The position numbers and the translations under genes are program-made. This document shows positions 1-8,185 of a stretch of DNA of 50,023 nucleotides, in pieces. This DNA is from Acidobacteriota bacterium (lineage in GTDB: Bacteria; Acidobacteriota; Blastocatellia; RBC074): assembly GCA_016789605.1 (NCBI GenBank), contig JAEUQO010000124.1, positions 1 to 50,023 on the forward strand, in the 5' to 3' direction. The stretch's first letter is position 1; each line of letters starts with the position of its first letter. A model generated the notes under the pieces. The model had not been told where the DNA came from, did no database searches, and saw only the letters and a program-made list of their open reading frames with translations.

Positions 1-81
1 GGAGCGGCTGAATCTGGCCCAGGTTGGTCTGCGATGAAGCGGGATTTCCGCAGAGAATTTCTACCACTACATTTTTGACTC

Positions 82-87
82 AGGAGG
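82..87 (+). promoter_or_regulatory. Shine-Dalgarno site that sets the first receptor's start
   Basis: AGGAGG lies 11 bases before the ATG at 99. The reading frame is open further upstream to about position 24, but that upstream part has no ribosome site and is not signal-peptide-like, so the site favours initiation at 99. Confidence 0.7.
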
Positions 88-98
88 AGCGAGGCTCG

Positions 99-3000
99 AT
101 GTTACGACAAACGTCACCACAAATCGCGCGGCAAATTGAGGAGGAAGATCATCCTGTATTTGGCGTGCATTCTTATCGCGAACCAGCTGTATTTCGCTAT
201 TTAACGCTGTTGCTATTCGGATTGGTTATTCTGGCCGGACAGGCAAATGCGCAAACTGCCGGGCGTATCAGCGGAACGGTGCTGGATTCATCGCAAGCGG
301 TGATTCCCGGTGCTGTCATTACCGCGCAGAACCTGGCCAATGGCCAGCAACGTCAAGCAACCAGCGATGCGCAAGGCCGCTATGTGATCGTTAACGTGGC
401 CGTCGGCAAATACAAAGTGGTTGTCGAAAAAACGGGATTTCAGGCGCAATCTCGCCCGGAAGTACAGGTTGGTGTGGCGGCTTCGGTGACGCTGGATTTT
501 ACGTTGCAGGCCGGTCAGGTAAACGTCGTGGTCGAAGTGACGGGCGAAAACTCCACCCTGGAAGCTTCCCAAACCAGCGGCGGCATCATGAACAACCAAT
601 CGCTGGTGACGTTGCCGATCAACGGACGCGATTATGCGCGTTTCAGTTTGCTGGTGCCCGGCGCTGTCGCACGCAGCAATTTCATTGCTGATCTTTCTTT
701 CAACGGATTGCACACGGTGCACAACCAGTTTCAGATTGACGGCATTGACGCTTCGCGCGTGGATCAGCCTTACATGGCCAACGGCTTTGAACGCGGTGCG
801 CGATTGCTGACGGGCAGTCTCGACACGATTGCGGAATTTCGTGTGCAGACCAGCAACTACAATGCGGAATACGGACGCGCGTCTGGTTCTTACATCAACG
901 TCGCCACCAAATCGGGGGGGAACCAGATTCATTTCTCGCTCTTTGAGTACTTTCGTAACTCGGCGCTCGACGCGCGCAACTTTTTTGCCAACACCGGCAC
1001 GAAACCGCCGTTTCGCTTCAACGATTTTGGCGGCAACATCGGCGGGCCGATTATCAAAGACAAGACGTTTTACTTTGTGAACTACGAAGGTTCGCGGCAG
1101 CGCGTGGGGATTACCGGCACGGGCACTGTTCCCAGCGAAGAGTTGCGCCAGCAAGCGCTGGCCAAATCGCCCACGCTGAAACCGATTTTAGACATGTTCC
1201 CGCGCGGCACCTCACGCACGTCGAATGCGCTGGTGGACAATTACGCGACGACGCAAACCTCGCAGATTCGCGAAGATACGGCGAGCGCCAAAGTGGACCA
1301 CAATTTCTCGGAACGTGATTCGGCTTATGTGCGGGTAAACGTCAACGATACGCACACGTTCGGCCCGCTGTTTGGCGTCACGCCCAGCGCCTTGGGCCTT
1401 TTCGATTTCCAAAACATTCCCATTCGTACGTCAAATGTCGCCATTCGTTATCAACACATCTTTTCGCCGAAGCTCGTAAATGAATTCCTGACCGGGTTTC
1501 AGCGTTGGGGCAGCCGCATCATCTCTGATGCGCCTTATCCGTTAGTGACAATCACCGGATTGACGGCTTCGCCCGGTACGCGTGGCCGCACGATTTCGAA
1601 CAACACGGTGATTCAGTGGAGCGACACGATGAGTTACACCGAAGGCGCGCACACCCTGAAATGGGGCGGGGCCGTGCATCGGTTCCGCATCAATCGTCGC
1701 AACATTGACACGTCGAGCATCACCTATACCTCGCTCACCGATTTCATTAACAACAGCATTGCGTCGGCCAGTTATACGGTGGGGAATCCGGGCAGCGGCA
1801 CACGAGCGACCCAGCTTGGCGTGTTTTTGCAAGATACCTGGCGGGCGCGCACCGGGCTGACCATTGATTATGGATTGCGGTATGACGTGGCGACGCCGCC
1901 ATATGACCCGCAAGATCGCGCGCAAACTTTTGACACGCGCACGGGAGATTTGGCTGCGCCGGGTACGCCGTTTTTCCGTACCAACACGGGCAATTTCGGG
2001 CCGCGTTTAGGCATTGCCTGGCAACCAGACAGCAAGACGATCGTGCGCACCGGATACGGCATTTTCTGGCAGGCGTATCCGGTGGGATTCGGTTCCTATT
2101 CGGTGCCGACGAATAACATTCCCGGCAACACAACCTTGTTGCGGCAACAGATCCCGACGTTGGCCTATCCGTTGGAACCGTTCCTCTCGCAAGGCACGCG
2201 TCCGTTGCCAACGGTCGCCGGATTCGACTGGATCAAACGCGACATTTACACGCAACAGTGGAATCTGACGATTGCCCGCGAATTGACCCGGAACGATGCC
2301 ATTCAGATCGCGTATTTGGGCAACCACGGGTTGAATTTGCGACGCAATCTGAACATCAACTTCTTTGATCCGGCGCTGGGGCGTCGTCCCAACACCAAAT
2401 TCACCAACATCAACATCGAAACCGCGACGGGGCAGAACATCTATCACGCGTTGCAGCTTTCGTTTAAGCGTCGGTTCAGTTCAGGCTTGCAATACGACGT
2501 GAATTACACCTGGGCGCACGCGATTGATGATGTGCAAGATCAAGGGCTGTTTTCCGCCCAACCGCAAGACAATCGCAACCTGCGGGCAGAACGCGGCAAT
2601 TCGAGCGGCGACATTCGCCACGCGTTGAATTTCAACGTGCTGTATGGGGTGCCGCTCGGCGCAGGTCATCGCTTGCTGGGCAATGCCAAAGGCGTTGCGG
2701 GCGTGTTTGTGAACGGTTGGAAAATTGCGGCGCTAGGCATTCTGCGCACCGGCATCGCCAATTCGGTTTTTATCGGCACCAACACTTTCGGCAACGGCAA
2801 TTTCACCAATCAGCGGCCCAACGCGGTGGCGGGCGTCAGTCCCTATGCGACGAATCAAACGCCGGAAAACTGGTTGAATCCGGCGGCGTTCAGTTTGCCC
2901 GCAACCGGGACGTTCGGAAATCTGGGACGCAATACCATCTTTGGCCCCGGCTTCCAGCAGATTGATTTTTCGTTGCTCAAAGACTTCAAGTTGGGCGAAC

Positions 3001-3176
3001 GCGGAAAACTGGAATACCGGGCTGAGTTTTTCAACATCTTCAACCATCCGAATTTCGACCAGCCGAACACAACGTTTGGCACGCCGAATTTCGGAAAAAT
3101 CTTCAACACCTTTGGACGTACGCTGGGATTAGGCACGTCGCGCCAGATTCAAATGGCGCTGCGGTTGTCGTTCTAG
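99..3176 (+). CDS. TonB-dependent receptor, Oar-like, with carboxypeptidase-regulatory-like N-terminal domain
   Basis: Outer-membrane beta-barrel receptor of about 1025 residues, expected to import a substrate using TonB energy. After a hydrophobic segment near residues 35-52 ending in ANAQ (signal peptide) comes a Carboxypep-reg-like beta-sandwich (GRISGTVLDSSQAVIPGA onward). Next is a plug domain containing LPINGRDYARFSLLVPG and the IDGIDAS segment, then a large barrel with AEYGRASGSYINVATKSGG. The chain ends in an aromatic beta-signal, QMALRLSF. The substrate is unknown and no SusD-like partner is adjacent. Such receptors are numerous in Acidobacteriota genomes. The start is taken at 99 because of the AGGAGG site; an in-frame extension to 24 exists. 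Confidence 0.9.
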   Translation: MLRQTSPQIARQIEEEDHPVFGVHSYREPAVFRYLTLLLFGLVILAGQANAQTAGRISGTVLDSSQAVIPGAVITAQNLANGQQRQATSDAQGRYVIVNVAVGKYKVVVEKTGFQAQSRPEVQVGVAASVTLDFTLQAGQVNVVVEVTGENSTLEASQTSGGIMNNQSLVTLPINGRDYARFSLLVPGAVARSNFIADLSFNGLHTVHNQFQIDGIDASRVDQPYMANGFERGARLLTGSLDTIAEFRVQTSNYNAEYGRASGSYINVATKSGGNQIHFSLFEYFRNSALDARNFFANTGTKPPFRFNDFGGNIGGPIIKDKTFYFVNYEGSRQRVGITGTGTVPSEELRQQALAKSPTLKPILDMFPRGTSRTSNALVDNYATTQTSQIREDTASAKVDHNFSERDSAYVRVNVNDTHTFGPLFGVTPSALGLFDFQNIPIRTSNVAIRYQHIFSPKLVNEFLTGFQRWGSRIISDAPYPLVTITGLTASPGTRGRTISNNTVIQWSDTMSYTEGAHTLKWGGAVHRFRINRRNIDTSSITYTSLTDFINNSIASASYTVGNPGSGTRATQLGVFLQDTWRARTGLTIDYGLRYDVATPPYDPQDRAQTFDTRTGDLAAPGTPFFRTNTGNFGPRLGIAWQPDSKTIVRTGYGIFWQAYPVGFGSYSVPTNNIPGNTTLLRQQIPTLAYPLEPFLSQGTRPLPTVAGFDWIKRDIYTQQWNLTIARELTRNDAIQIAYLGNHGLNLRRNLNINFFDPALGRRPNTKFTNINIETATGQNIYHALQLSFKRRFSSGLQYDVNYTWAHAIDDVQDQGLFSAQPQDNRNLRAERGNSSGDIRHALNFNVLYGVPLGAGHRLLGNAKGVAGVFVNGWKIAALGILRTGIANSVFIGTNTFGNGNFTNQRPNAVAGVSPYATNQTPENWLNPAAFSLPATGTFGNLGRNTIFGPGFQQIDFSLLKDFKLGERGKLEYRAEFFNIFNHPNFDQPNTTFGTPNFGKIFNTFGRTLGLGTSRQIQMALRLSF

Positions 3177-3205
3177 GCGATACGCCACAAGAAGAATTCT
3201 CAGCG

Positions 3206-3244
3206 TCCGCCGTTGTCATAGATTTATCCTGTGACAACGGCGGA
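3206..3244. terminator. Bidirectional terminator-like hairpin between convergent genes
   Basis: A perfect 13-base-pair inverted repeat (TCCGCCGTTGTCA at 3206-3218 and its complement at 3232-3244) with a 13-base loop. It lies between the receptor stop at 3176 and the end of the oppositely oriented methyltransferase at 3282, where a shared terminator is expected. There is no clear T-run on either side, so it is not a textbook intrinsic terminator. Confidence 0.6.
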
Positions 3245-3281
3245 TGCGCTTTGGTCAGTTGCTGTGCTGGCGTGGGGCGAC

Positions 3282-4127
3282 TCACAAATTCCGCGCACTG
3301 ACCAGTGGCTGGTAAAAACCGCTTTGCGCAGGAAGTTGCCATTGGATGTCGGCAAATCCGGCACGTGTCAGGATGGCGCTCAGCTCGTGACGTTGCAAGG
3401 CGCGAAAACGCGAGACGTGATGTGTGGTCTGGATGCCCGCCTGCGTTTCGTGCACGAAGTATTGATGGATGGCATACGAACGTCCGTCACCTGCCCAGTC
3501 CCAAATCTGAAAGACGATGCGTCGGCCATCTTTATCGTCAAAGACCTGGGGCATCGTCCCGCGCGGTTTTTGTTGCATTTGCGTGCCTCGTTGGCCCGGT
3601 AACCCCGGATCAGCGGTTCCGGCATCAGTTGGGTTGAGTAGCCGGTCATAATCTCGAATGCTGGCCAGTAACAATCCGCCGGGTTTGAGGCGCGCTCGCA
3701 TCTGGCAGGCGGCCAAGTATAATTCGTCATCTTCCTGTAGATGAGACAGCGAATTGTCACCGCAAAGCACAATATCGAAGGTGTCACTGACTTTGTTTGC
3801 CAGTGCACGGAAATCCACGACATCAAAGGTCAGATTGACGCCGAAAGCAGAGGCTTCCTGGCGCGCTCTGGCCACTGCGCCGGGGCTTAGATCGGTCGCG
3901 TGAACGCGGTACCCTTGTTTGGCTAAACCGATTGCCTGTGTACCAATACCGCACGCACAATCAAGAACGGATGGCATCGGTGTCCCCAAATTTGCTTGGC
4001 CCAAATGCGACTGGATGATGCGGGCAAGTGTTTCGCCCTGACGTGTGACTTCTTCAGTCCAGTCGGCAAACATTAAATGGTACTCGCCGGCCAACTGATC
4101 ATAAAACTGCAGTACAGTGCTTTCCAC
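3282..4127 (-). CDS. Class I SAM-dependent methyltransferase
   Basis: Cytoplasmic methyltransferase of about 281 residues. The SAM-binding motif I reads VLDCACGIGTQAIGLAKQGY, followed by the acidic end of strand 2 (HATDLS) and a motif resembling post-I and motif II regions (FDIVLCGDNSLSHL). The first helix, FYDQLAGEYHLMFADW, resembles glycine/sarcosine N-methyltransferase-type and other small-molecule enzymes. The substrate cannot be told. The frame is open to an ATG at 4178, but AGGAGG (minus strand, 4137-4132) sits four bases before an in-frame GTG at 4127, so that GTG is preferred. The gene is convergent with the receptor and divergent from the glycan locus. Confidence 0.82.
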   Translation of the reverse strand: MESTVLQFYDQLAGEYHLMFADWTEEVTRQGETLARIIQSHLGQANLGTPMPSVLDCACGIGTQAIGLAKQGYRVHATDLSPGAVARARQEASAFGVNLTFDVVDFRALANKVSDTFDIVLCGDNSLSHLQEDDELYLAACQMRARLKPGGLLLASIRDYDRLLNPTDAGTADPGLPGQRGTQMQQKPRGTMPQVFDDKDGRRIVFQIWDWAGDGRSYAIHQYFVHETQAGIQTTHHVSRFRALQRHELSAILTRAGFADIQWQLPAQSGFYQPLVSARNL

Positions 4128-4131
4128 AGAA

Positions 4132-4137
4132 CCTCCT
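4132..4137 (-). promoter_or_regulatory. Shine-Dalgarno site for the methyltransferase GTG start
   Basis: AGGAGG on the minus strand, four bases ahead of GTG (4127-4125). It lies inside the longer open frame that begins at 4178 and argues for the internal GTG start. Confidence 0.6.
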
Positions 4138-4401
4138 GGTCTGGATTTGTTGCTTAATTCGCTGTTCAAGCGCAGCATTTGCCTTGAAACCCGTTTTGAA
4201 CGATCACGACGGTTATGGATGAAAATTTCAATGATAATAGTTACGTCAGATTGTCATTCACATGTGTGGAAAATGTATCAATAAGTGATTGAATAGAGAA
4301 CACTTGAGTGACATTTTGTCTTGCTCTGAGACGTAGCATACGTTATAGTCTTCGCCGTCCTCCCCAGGGCAGAAAAATAAGTAACGAAATAACGCGAAAT
4401 A

Positions 4402-4413
4402 GTATCGCGATAC
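4402..4413. repeat. Perfect 12-bp palindrome
   Basis: GTATCGCGATAC reads the same on both strands. It sits in the AT-rich part of the divergent intergenic region, a plausible place for a dimeric regulator to bind, although no regulator gene is nearby. Confidence 0.5.
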
Positions 4414-4433
4414 AAAGAGTAACAAAGACTTAA

Positions 4434-4452
4434 AGGTACCTGTGCAGTACCT
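4434..4452. repeat. Inverted repeat AGGTAC-7 nt-GTACCT
   Basis: Six-base arms at 4434-4439 and 4447-4452 separated by seven bases, 20 bases after the 12-bp palindrome. The 8-bp palindrome TAACGTTA follows at 4455-4462. The spacing suits a dimeric regulator site, but function is inference only. Confidence 0.45.
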
Positions 4453-4671
4453 AATAACGTTACTTGTTTTTCCCTTCAAAACAACTGCAATTGCCATTGT
4501 CTAGAAATACAAAAGGCTTAGCCGACCCTATTAAGACCAATCACTGGTATGTATCAGATGCGATTTCGTACGATCGGAGAACTCAACCGGTGGTAGTGTG
4601 TTGATGTTACCGATAATGGCATAAGTAGTCCTGTCAGCGGGATTGTCCACAGAATAGCCCCACGTCCAGCA

Positions 4672-4780
4672 ACCTCTTTCACGTTATCACTGGGTGCCGA
4701 AAGGCATTGCGGGAAAGGGTTACATTCCGCAAGCTGCCTCGTCATGAGGTTTCCTTTAGGGTTTTGCAGTGGGAAGAGGT
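4672..4780 (+). ncRNA. Possible structured leader RNA
   Basis: Nested complementary segments: ACCTCTT (4672-4678) with AAGAGGT (4774-4780), and CACTG (4688-4692) with CAGTG (4767-4771). These enclose a GAAA-tetraloop hairpin TGCC-GAAA-GGCA (4695-4706), an eight-pair stem with one bulged G (4707-4715 with 4725-4732), and a weak CCTC/GAGG hairpin (4737-4749). It lies about 110 bases upstream of the first gene of the glycan locus. I do not recognise a known riboswitch class. Some of these pairings could be chance; sequence covariation would decide. Confidence 0.3.
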
Positions 4781-4887
4781 GCGCCTACGGATGTTCGTTG
4801 AATAAGGTCGCGAATACCGCGTGGCTGCAGAATTCCAAAATTGAGCAAACACACACAGGTTGAATTGCGTGGAAAGGGAACAACGAC

Positions 4888-6702
4888 ATGTCTAACGTAT
4901 TGATTGCCGGAGCAGGCCCGGCAGGTTTAACAGCGGCCTACGAACTTTCAAAGCTAGGATTGAACCCCACCGTTTTAGAGGCCGACGATCAGGTCGGTGG
5001 ATTATCGCGCACGGTCAATTATCGCGGATATCGCTTTGATATTGGCGGCCATCGCTTCTTTTCCAAAGTGCCGTTGATCAATCAGCTTTGGGAAGAAATG
5101 CTGCGCGAAGATTTTCTGGTACGCCCACGCCTGTCACGTATTTATTATCGGCAAAAATATTTTGATTATCCGCTCAAAGCCGCCAATGCGTTGGCAGGAT
5201 TGGGTCCTATTGAGGCGATGCTGATTGGGCTGAGCTATACCAAAGCCCGTATGTTTCCTCAGGCCGACGAAACGAATTTTGAGCAGTGGGTGGTCAACCG
5301 GTTTGGCGAGCGGCTCTACGAAATCTTCTTCAAAACCTACACGGAAAAGGTTTGGGGCATTCCCTGCAACGAAATCTCTGCCGATTGGGCCGCACAGCGC
5401 ATCAAGAATCTGTCGTTGCGCGAAGCGATCAAGAACGCCTTGTTTGGCTCTGGCCGGGCAGCAGATGGACAAGTGATCACAACTTTGATTGACCAGTTCA
5501 ACTATCCGCGGTTTGGGCCGGGGCAGATGTGGGAGCGCTGCAAGGATTTGTTGGCGTCACGCGGGCACGAAACGGTGCAAGGCGTCAAAGTCGAGCGCTT
5601 GCGCCATCGCCACGGCAAAGTTGAATGTATGTACGGAACTAGTAGCAATGGTGAAACCGTTGAACTGGGCGCCGATCATTTCATCTCGACGATGCCATTA
5701 CGCGAATTGATTCTGGCGCTTGATCCGCCGCCGCCTGAGAAAGTGCTGCAGGCGGCCAATTACCTGCGCTATCGCGATTACCTGACCGTTGTGTTGATGG
5801 TCAAACGCGAAGAAATCTTCCCCGACAACTGGATTTACATTCACGCGCCCGAAGTCAAAATGGGCCGCATCCAGAATTACAAGAACTGGAGCCCGGTGAT
5901 GGTGCCGGATTCGTCGCGCACGTCGTTGGGGCTGGAATACTTCCTTTGGGAAAAAGACGAGGAATGGGAGTGGTCACAAGACCGCTTGATCAAACTGGGC
6001 ATTGAAGAATGCACACGCATCGGCTTGATCGAACCCAGCGAAGTCGAAGACGGCACAGTTGTCCGCATGAAGAAAGCGTATCCGGTGTATGATCAACATT
6101 ACACGGAAAGTGTGGACATTATCCGCAATTACCTGGAAACTTTCGCGAACCTGCAAACGGTTGGTCGCAACGGATTGCACCGGTACAACAATCAAGACCA
6201 TTCGATGCTCACGGCGGTCTATGCCGCGCGCAACATCGTGGGCGAGAAAAATGATGTTTGGTCGGTAAACACCGAGATGGAGTATCACGAGGAAGTTCGC
6301 CAAAGCAGTACGAAAGGCGATCGGCTAACCCCGCAGCGCGTGGCTCCACCAGAAACTGCGGAGAAGGTGATCGAAGCGGCGTTTGCCAAGCTTGACCCCC
6401 TGGCGATGGGCGTTGCGCTCGGCGTCGTAGCTTCATTGGTGCTGTTTTGGGCGACAACCGTCTTATTGCTCAAAGGCGGTCCTGTGGTAGGACCGACTCT
6501 GGGGCTACTGGATAACTTCTTCCTGGGATATAGCGTGACCTGGTCGGGCGCATTTTGGGGACTGGCACAAGCAGCGTTCGGCGGATTTGCGCTGGGCTTC
6601 CTGTTTGCCTGGTTACGGAACTGGAGTCTGACCGCATACGCGTTCCTGGTTCAACGCTCTGCCGAAGCCAAAGAGCGGGGCGACTTATTGGATAAAGTAT
6701 AG
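4888..6702 (+). CDS. FAD-dependent oxidoreductase (amine oxidase/UDP-galactopyranose mutase-like) with C-terminal membrane domain
   Basis: A 604-residue protein. The N-terminus has the FAD dinucleotide-binding motif GAGPAGL (residues 8-14) with VLEADDQVGGLSRT following, typical of the protoporphyrinogen oxidase/phytoene desaturase/UDP-galactopyranose mutase superfamily. The conserved segment FDIGGHRFFSK and the C-terminal FAD segment (GRNGLHRYNNQDHSM) are present. After about residue 490 there is an extra domain with two hydrophobic helices (about 505-535 and 555-580) containing FFLGYSVTW, not usual for this family. It heads the glycan locus, 2 bases before the next gene. A role in sugar or lipid-carrier modification is inferred from context. 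Start: ATG with GGAAAGGGA upstream. Confidence 0.85.
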   Translation: MSNVLIAGAGPAGLTAAYELSKLGLNPTVLEADDQVGGLSRTVNYRGYRFDIGGHRFFSKVPLINQLWEEMLREDFLVRPRLSRIYYRQKYFDYPLKAANALAGLGPIEAMLIGLSYTKARMFPQADETNFEQWVVNRFGERLYEIFFKTYTEKVWGIPCNEISADWAAQRIKNLSLREAIKNALFGSGRAADGQVITTLIDQFNYPRFGPGQMWERCKDLLASRGHETVQGVKVERLRHRHGKVECMYGTSSNGETVELGADHFISTMPLRELILALDPPPPEKVLQAANYLRYRDYLTVVLMVKREEIFPDNWIYIHAPEVKMGRIQNYKNWSPVMVPDSSRTSLGLEYFLWEKDEEWEWSQDRLIKLGIEECTRIGLIEPSEVEDGTVVRMKKAYPVYDQHYTESVDIIRNYLETFANLQTVGRNGLHRYNNQDHSMLTAVYAARNIVGEKNDVWSVNTEMEYHEEVRQSSTKGDRLTPQRVAPPETAEKVIEAAFAKLDPLAMGVALGVVASLVLFWATTVLLLKGGPVVGPTLGLLDNFFLGYSVTWSGAFWGLAQAAFGGFALGFLFAWLRNWSLTAYAFLVQRSAEAKERGDLLDKV

Positions 6703-6704
6703 GT

Positions 6705-7022
6705 ATGGCACACAAGAATCGTGAGACCGAAACTCTGAGCAAAGCCGTAGCAAGAATCCAGGCAGGCGTCCTGGCAATCACTTGCGGGTTGATCTGTGGG
6801 TTGGGACTGTTTGCAATGACCGCCTGGTTGTTGGTCAAGGGAGGCTCGCAAGTCGGACAGCATTTACAGCTACTCGGCAATTACTTCATCGGGTATTCGG
6901 TCAGTTGGCTAGGAAGCGTGGTTGGATTGATTTACGGCTCCTTGTTTGGCGGCTTGATCGGTTGGGGGATTGGTCGAGTCTATAACTGGGTCGTAACGCT
7001 TCGCCAAGGTCCGGAAGCGTGA
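6705..7022 (+). CDS. Small membrane protein paralogous to the C-terminal domain of the preceding FAD enzyme
   Basis: A 105-residue protein with two hydrophobic helices (about residues 18-45 and 62-92) joined by a loop reading LLGNYFIGYSVSW. This matches the membrane tail of the upstream FAD oxidoreductase position for position (LL/KGG, then VG, L-LL-N, FF/YF, GYSV-W, GL, FGG). The two open frames are separated by only two bases, so they are co-translated. I do not recognise the family. The shared domain suggests the two proteins contact each other in the inner membrane or act at the same site. Confidence 0.75.
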   Translation: MAHKNRETETLSKAVARIQAGVLAITCGLICGLGLFAMTAWLLVKGGSQVGQHLQLLGNYFIGYSVSWLGSVVGLIYGSLFGGLIGWGIGRVYNWVVTLRQGPEA

Positions 7023-7083
7023 CAAGGCGTGGTCTGAGTTTTGGCCCCGACTCAGCCACAGCCTCCCAAAGGTGGCAGTCAGC

Positions 7084-8160
7084 ATGAAAGTGGCAAACAC
7101 GGACGCACAGGCCGCGTCAGTCATTGAGAAAACGCAATCAGCACCGACGCTTTCCGTCGTGGTGCCGGTTTATAACTCCAATGCATTTTTGCAGCGGTGT
7201 TTGGCCGATTTGGCGACGTCAACCTATGACGATTATGAAGTGATCGTCATAGACGACGGTTCAACAGAGCCGGTCGCTCCGTTGGCCGCGCAATACGCTT
7301 GCCGGTATGTGCGCATTGATGGCCCCAGTGGACCTGCCCGGGCGCGCAATCACGGCGCAACCCTGGCGCGCGGAACCTATCTGGTGTTCATTGACGCAGA
7401 CGTTTGCGTGCATCCGGATACATTGGAGCGGTTTGCCGCCGTGTTTGCCGCTGATCCGACGCTGGCCGCCGTCATTGGTTCTTACGACGATACTCCCGCC
7501 GAACCCAACTTCCTTTCCCAATACAAAAACCTCTTTCATCATTACGTGCATCAGGCCAGTGATGGCCCGATCAACACGTTCTGGAGCGGCTGCGGCGCAA
7601 TGCGGCGCGATCTGTTTCTGGCCTTTGGCGGTTTTGATCAGGAGCGTTATCGCCGTCCTGCCATCGAAGACATCGAGCTTGGAACCTGGGTCAGCGCGGC
7701 GGGGCATCGCATCATCCTGGATAGCACAATCAAGGGAAAGCATCTAAAACGCTGGACGCTGTCAAATTTGCTCAAGACAGACATTTTTGACCGCGGCGTC
7801 CCGTGGACGCGGCTGATGTTGCGTGCGGGCGCGGCTGCCAACACGCTGAACGTCAAACCGACGCAGCGGCTGAGCGTTGTGTTGGTGTATCTGGCGCTGC
7901 TCTGTTTGCTGGCGGCGATTTTCTGGCCGGTGGCGGCGCTCGGTGGTTTGGCGCTGGTGGGCATTGTCATCGCAATCAATTTCGATTTTTACCGCTATTT
8001 TGCGGTGCGTCGTGGCTGGTGGTTTGCGCTGCGCTCGTTGCCGCCACACTTGCTTTATTTCATCTACTGCGGATTTTGTGTTCTGTGGGGGACCTTGACG
8101 CATTTTCTGGCGCGCGAAGCGCCCGCCAAGCCCCTGAGCAACCGCGCACTGGGCAAATAG
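7084..8160 (+). CDS. Family 2 glycosyltransferase with C-terminal membrane segments
   Basis: A GT-A fold glycosyltransferase of about 358 residues. LSVVVPVYNSN and VIDDGS form the nucleotide-binding start. GPARARNHGA follows, then the metal-binding DxD as FIDADVCVHP (Asp at about residues 104 and 106). The acceptor region includes CGAMRRDLF and IEDIELG. The C-terminal third has two or three hydrophobic segments, so it should sit on the inner membrane and transfer a sugar from a nucleotide donor to a lipid-linked acceptor. A GTG at 7072 is also in frame; ATG at 7084 is preferred because AAAGGTGG lies about eight bases upstream. Confidence 0.88.
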   Translation: MKVANTDAQAASVIEKTQSAPTLSVVVPVYNSNAFLQRCLADLATSTYDDYEVIVIDDGSTEPVAPLAAQYACRYVRIDGPSGPARARNHGATLARGTYLVFIDADVCVHPDTLERFAAVFAADPTLAAVIGSYDDTPAEPNFLSQYKNLFHHYVHQASDGPINTFWSGCGAMRRDLFLAFGGFDQERYRRPAIEDIELGTWVSAAGHRIILDSTIKGKHLKRWTLSNLLKTDIFDRGVPWTRLMLRAGAAANTLNVKPTQRLSVVLVYLALLCLLAAIFWPVAALGGLALVGIVIAINFDFYRYFAVRRGWWFALRSLPPHLLYFIYCGFCVLWGTLTHFLAREAPAKPLSNRALGK

Positions 8161-8185
8161 CTCGCTGCGCCAATCATTAACATCA

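Larger units (their letters stand above)
4128..4887. other. Long intergenic region between divergent genes
   Basis: About 760 bases without a convincing gene; short open frames on the minus strand (near 4258-4497 and 4554-4745) have no family features and no ribosome site I could see. The part from about 4200 to 4520 is clearly AT-rich compared with its surroundings and carries several palindromes. The part from about 4670 to 4780 can be folded into nested stems. The region must hold the promoter of the methyltransferase and, very likely, the main promoter of the glycan locus, but I cannot place -35/-10 boxes with confidence. Confidence 0.6.

Noticed and set aside
288..1154. Minus-strand open frame of 288 codons opposite the first TonB receptor
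   Set aside because: A shadow of the receptor gene; no start signal or family pattern.
4258..4497. Minus-strand open frame of 79 codons in the AT-rich gap
   Set aside because: No ribosome site, no recognisable family and composition matching the surrounding non-coding DNA; likely chance.
4554..4745. Minus-strand open frame of 63 codons
   Set aside because: No ribosome site or family features, and it overlaps the possible folded leader on the other strand.
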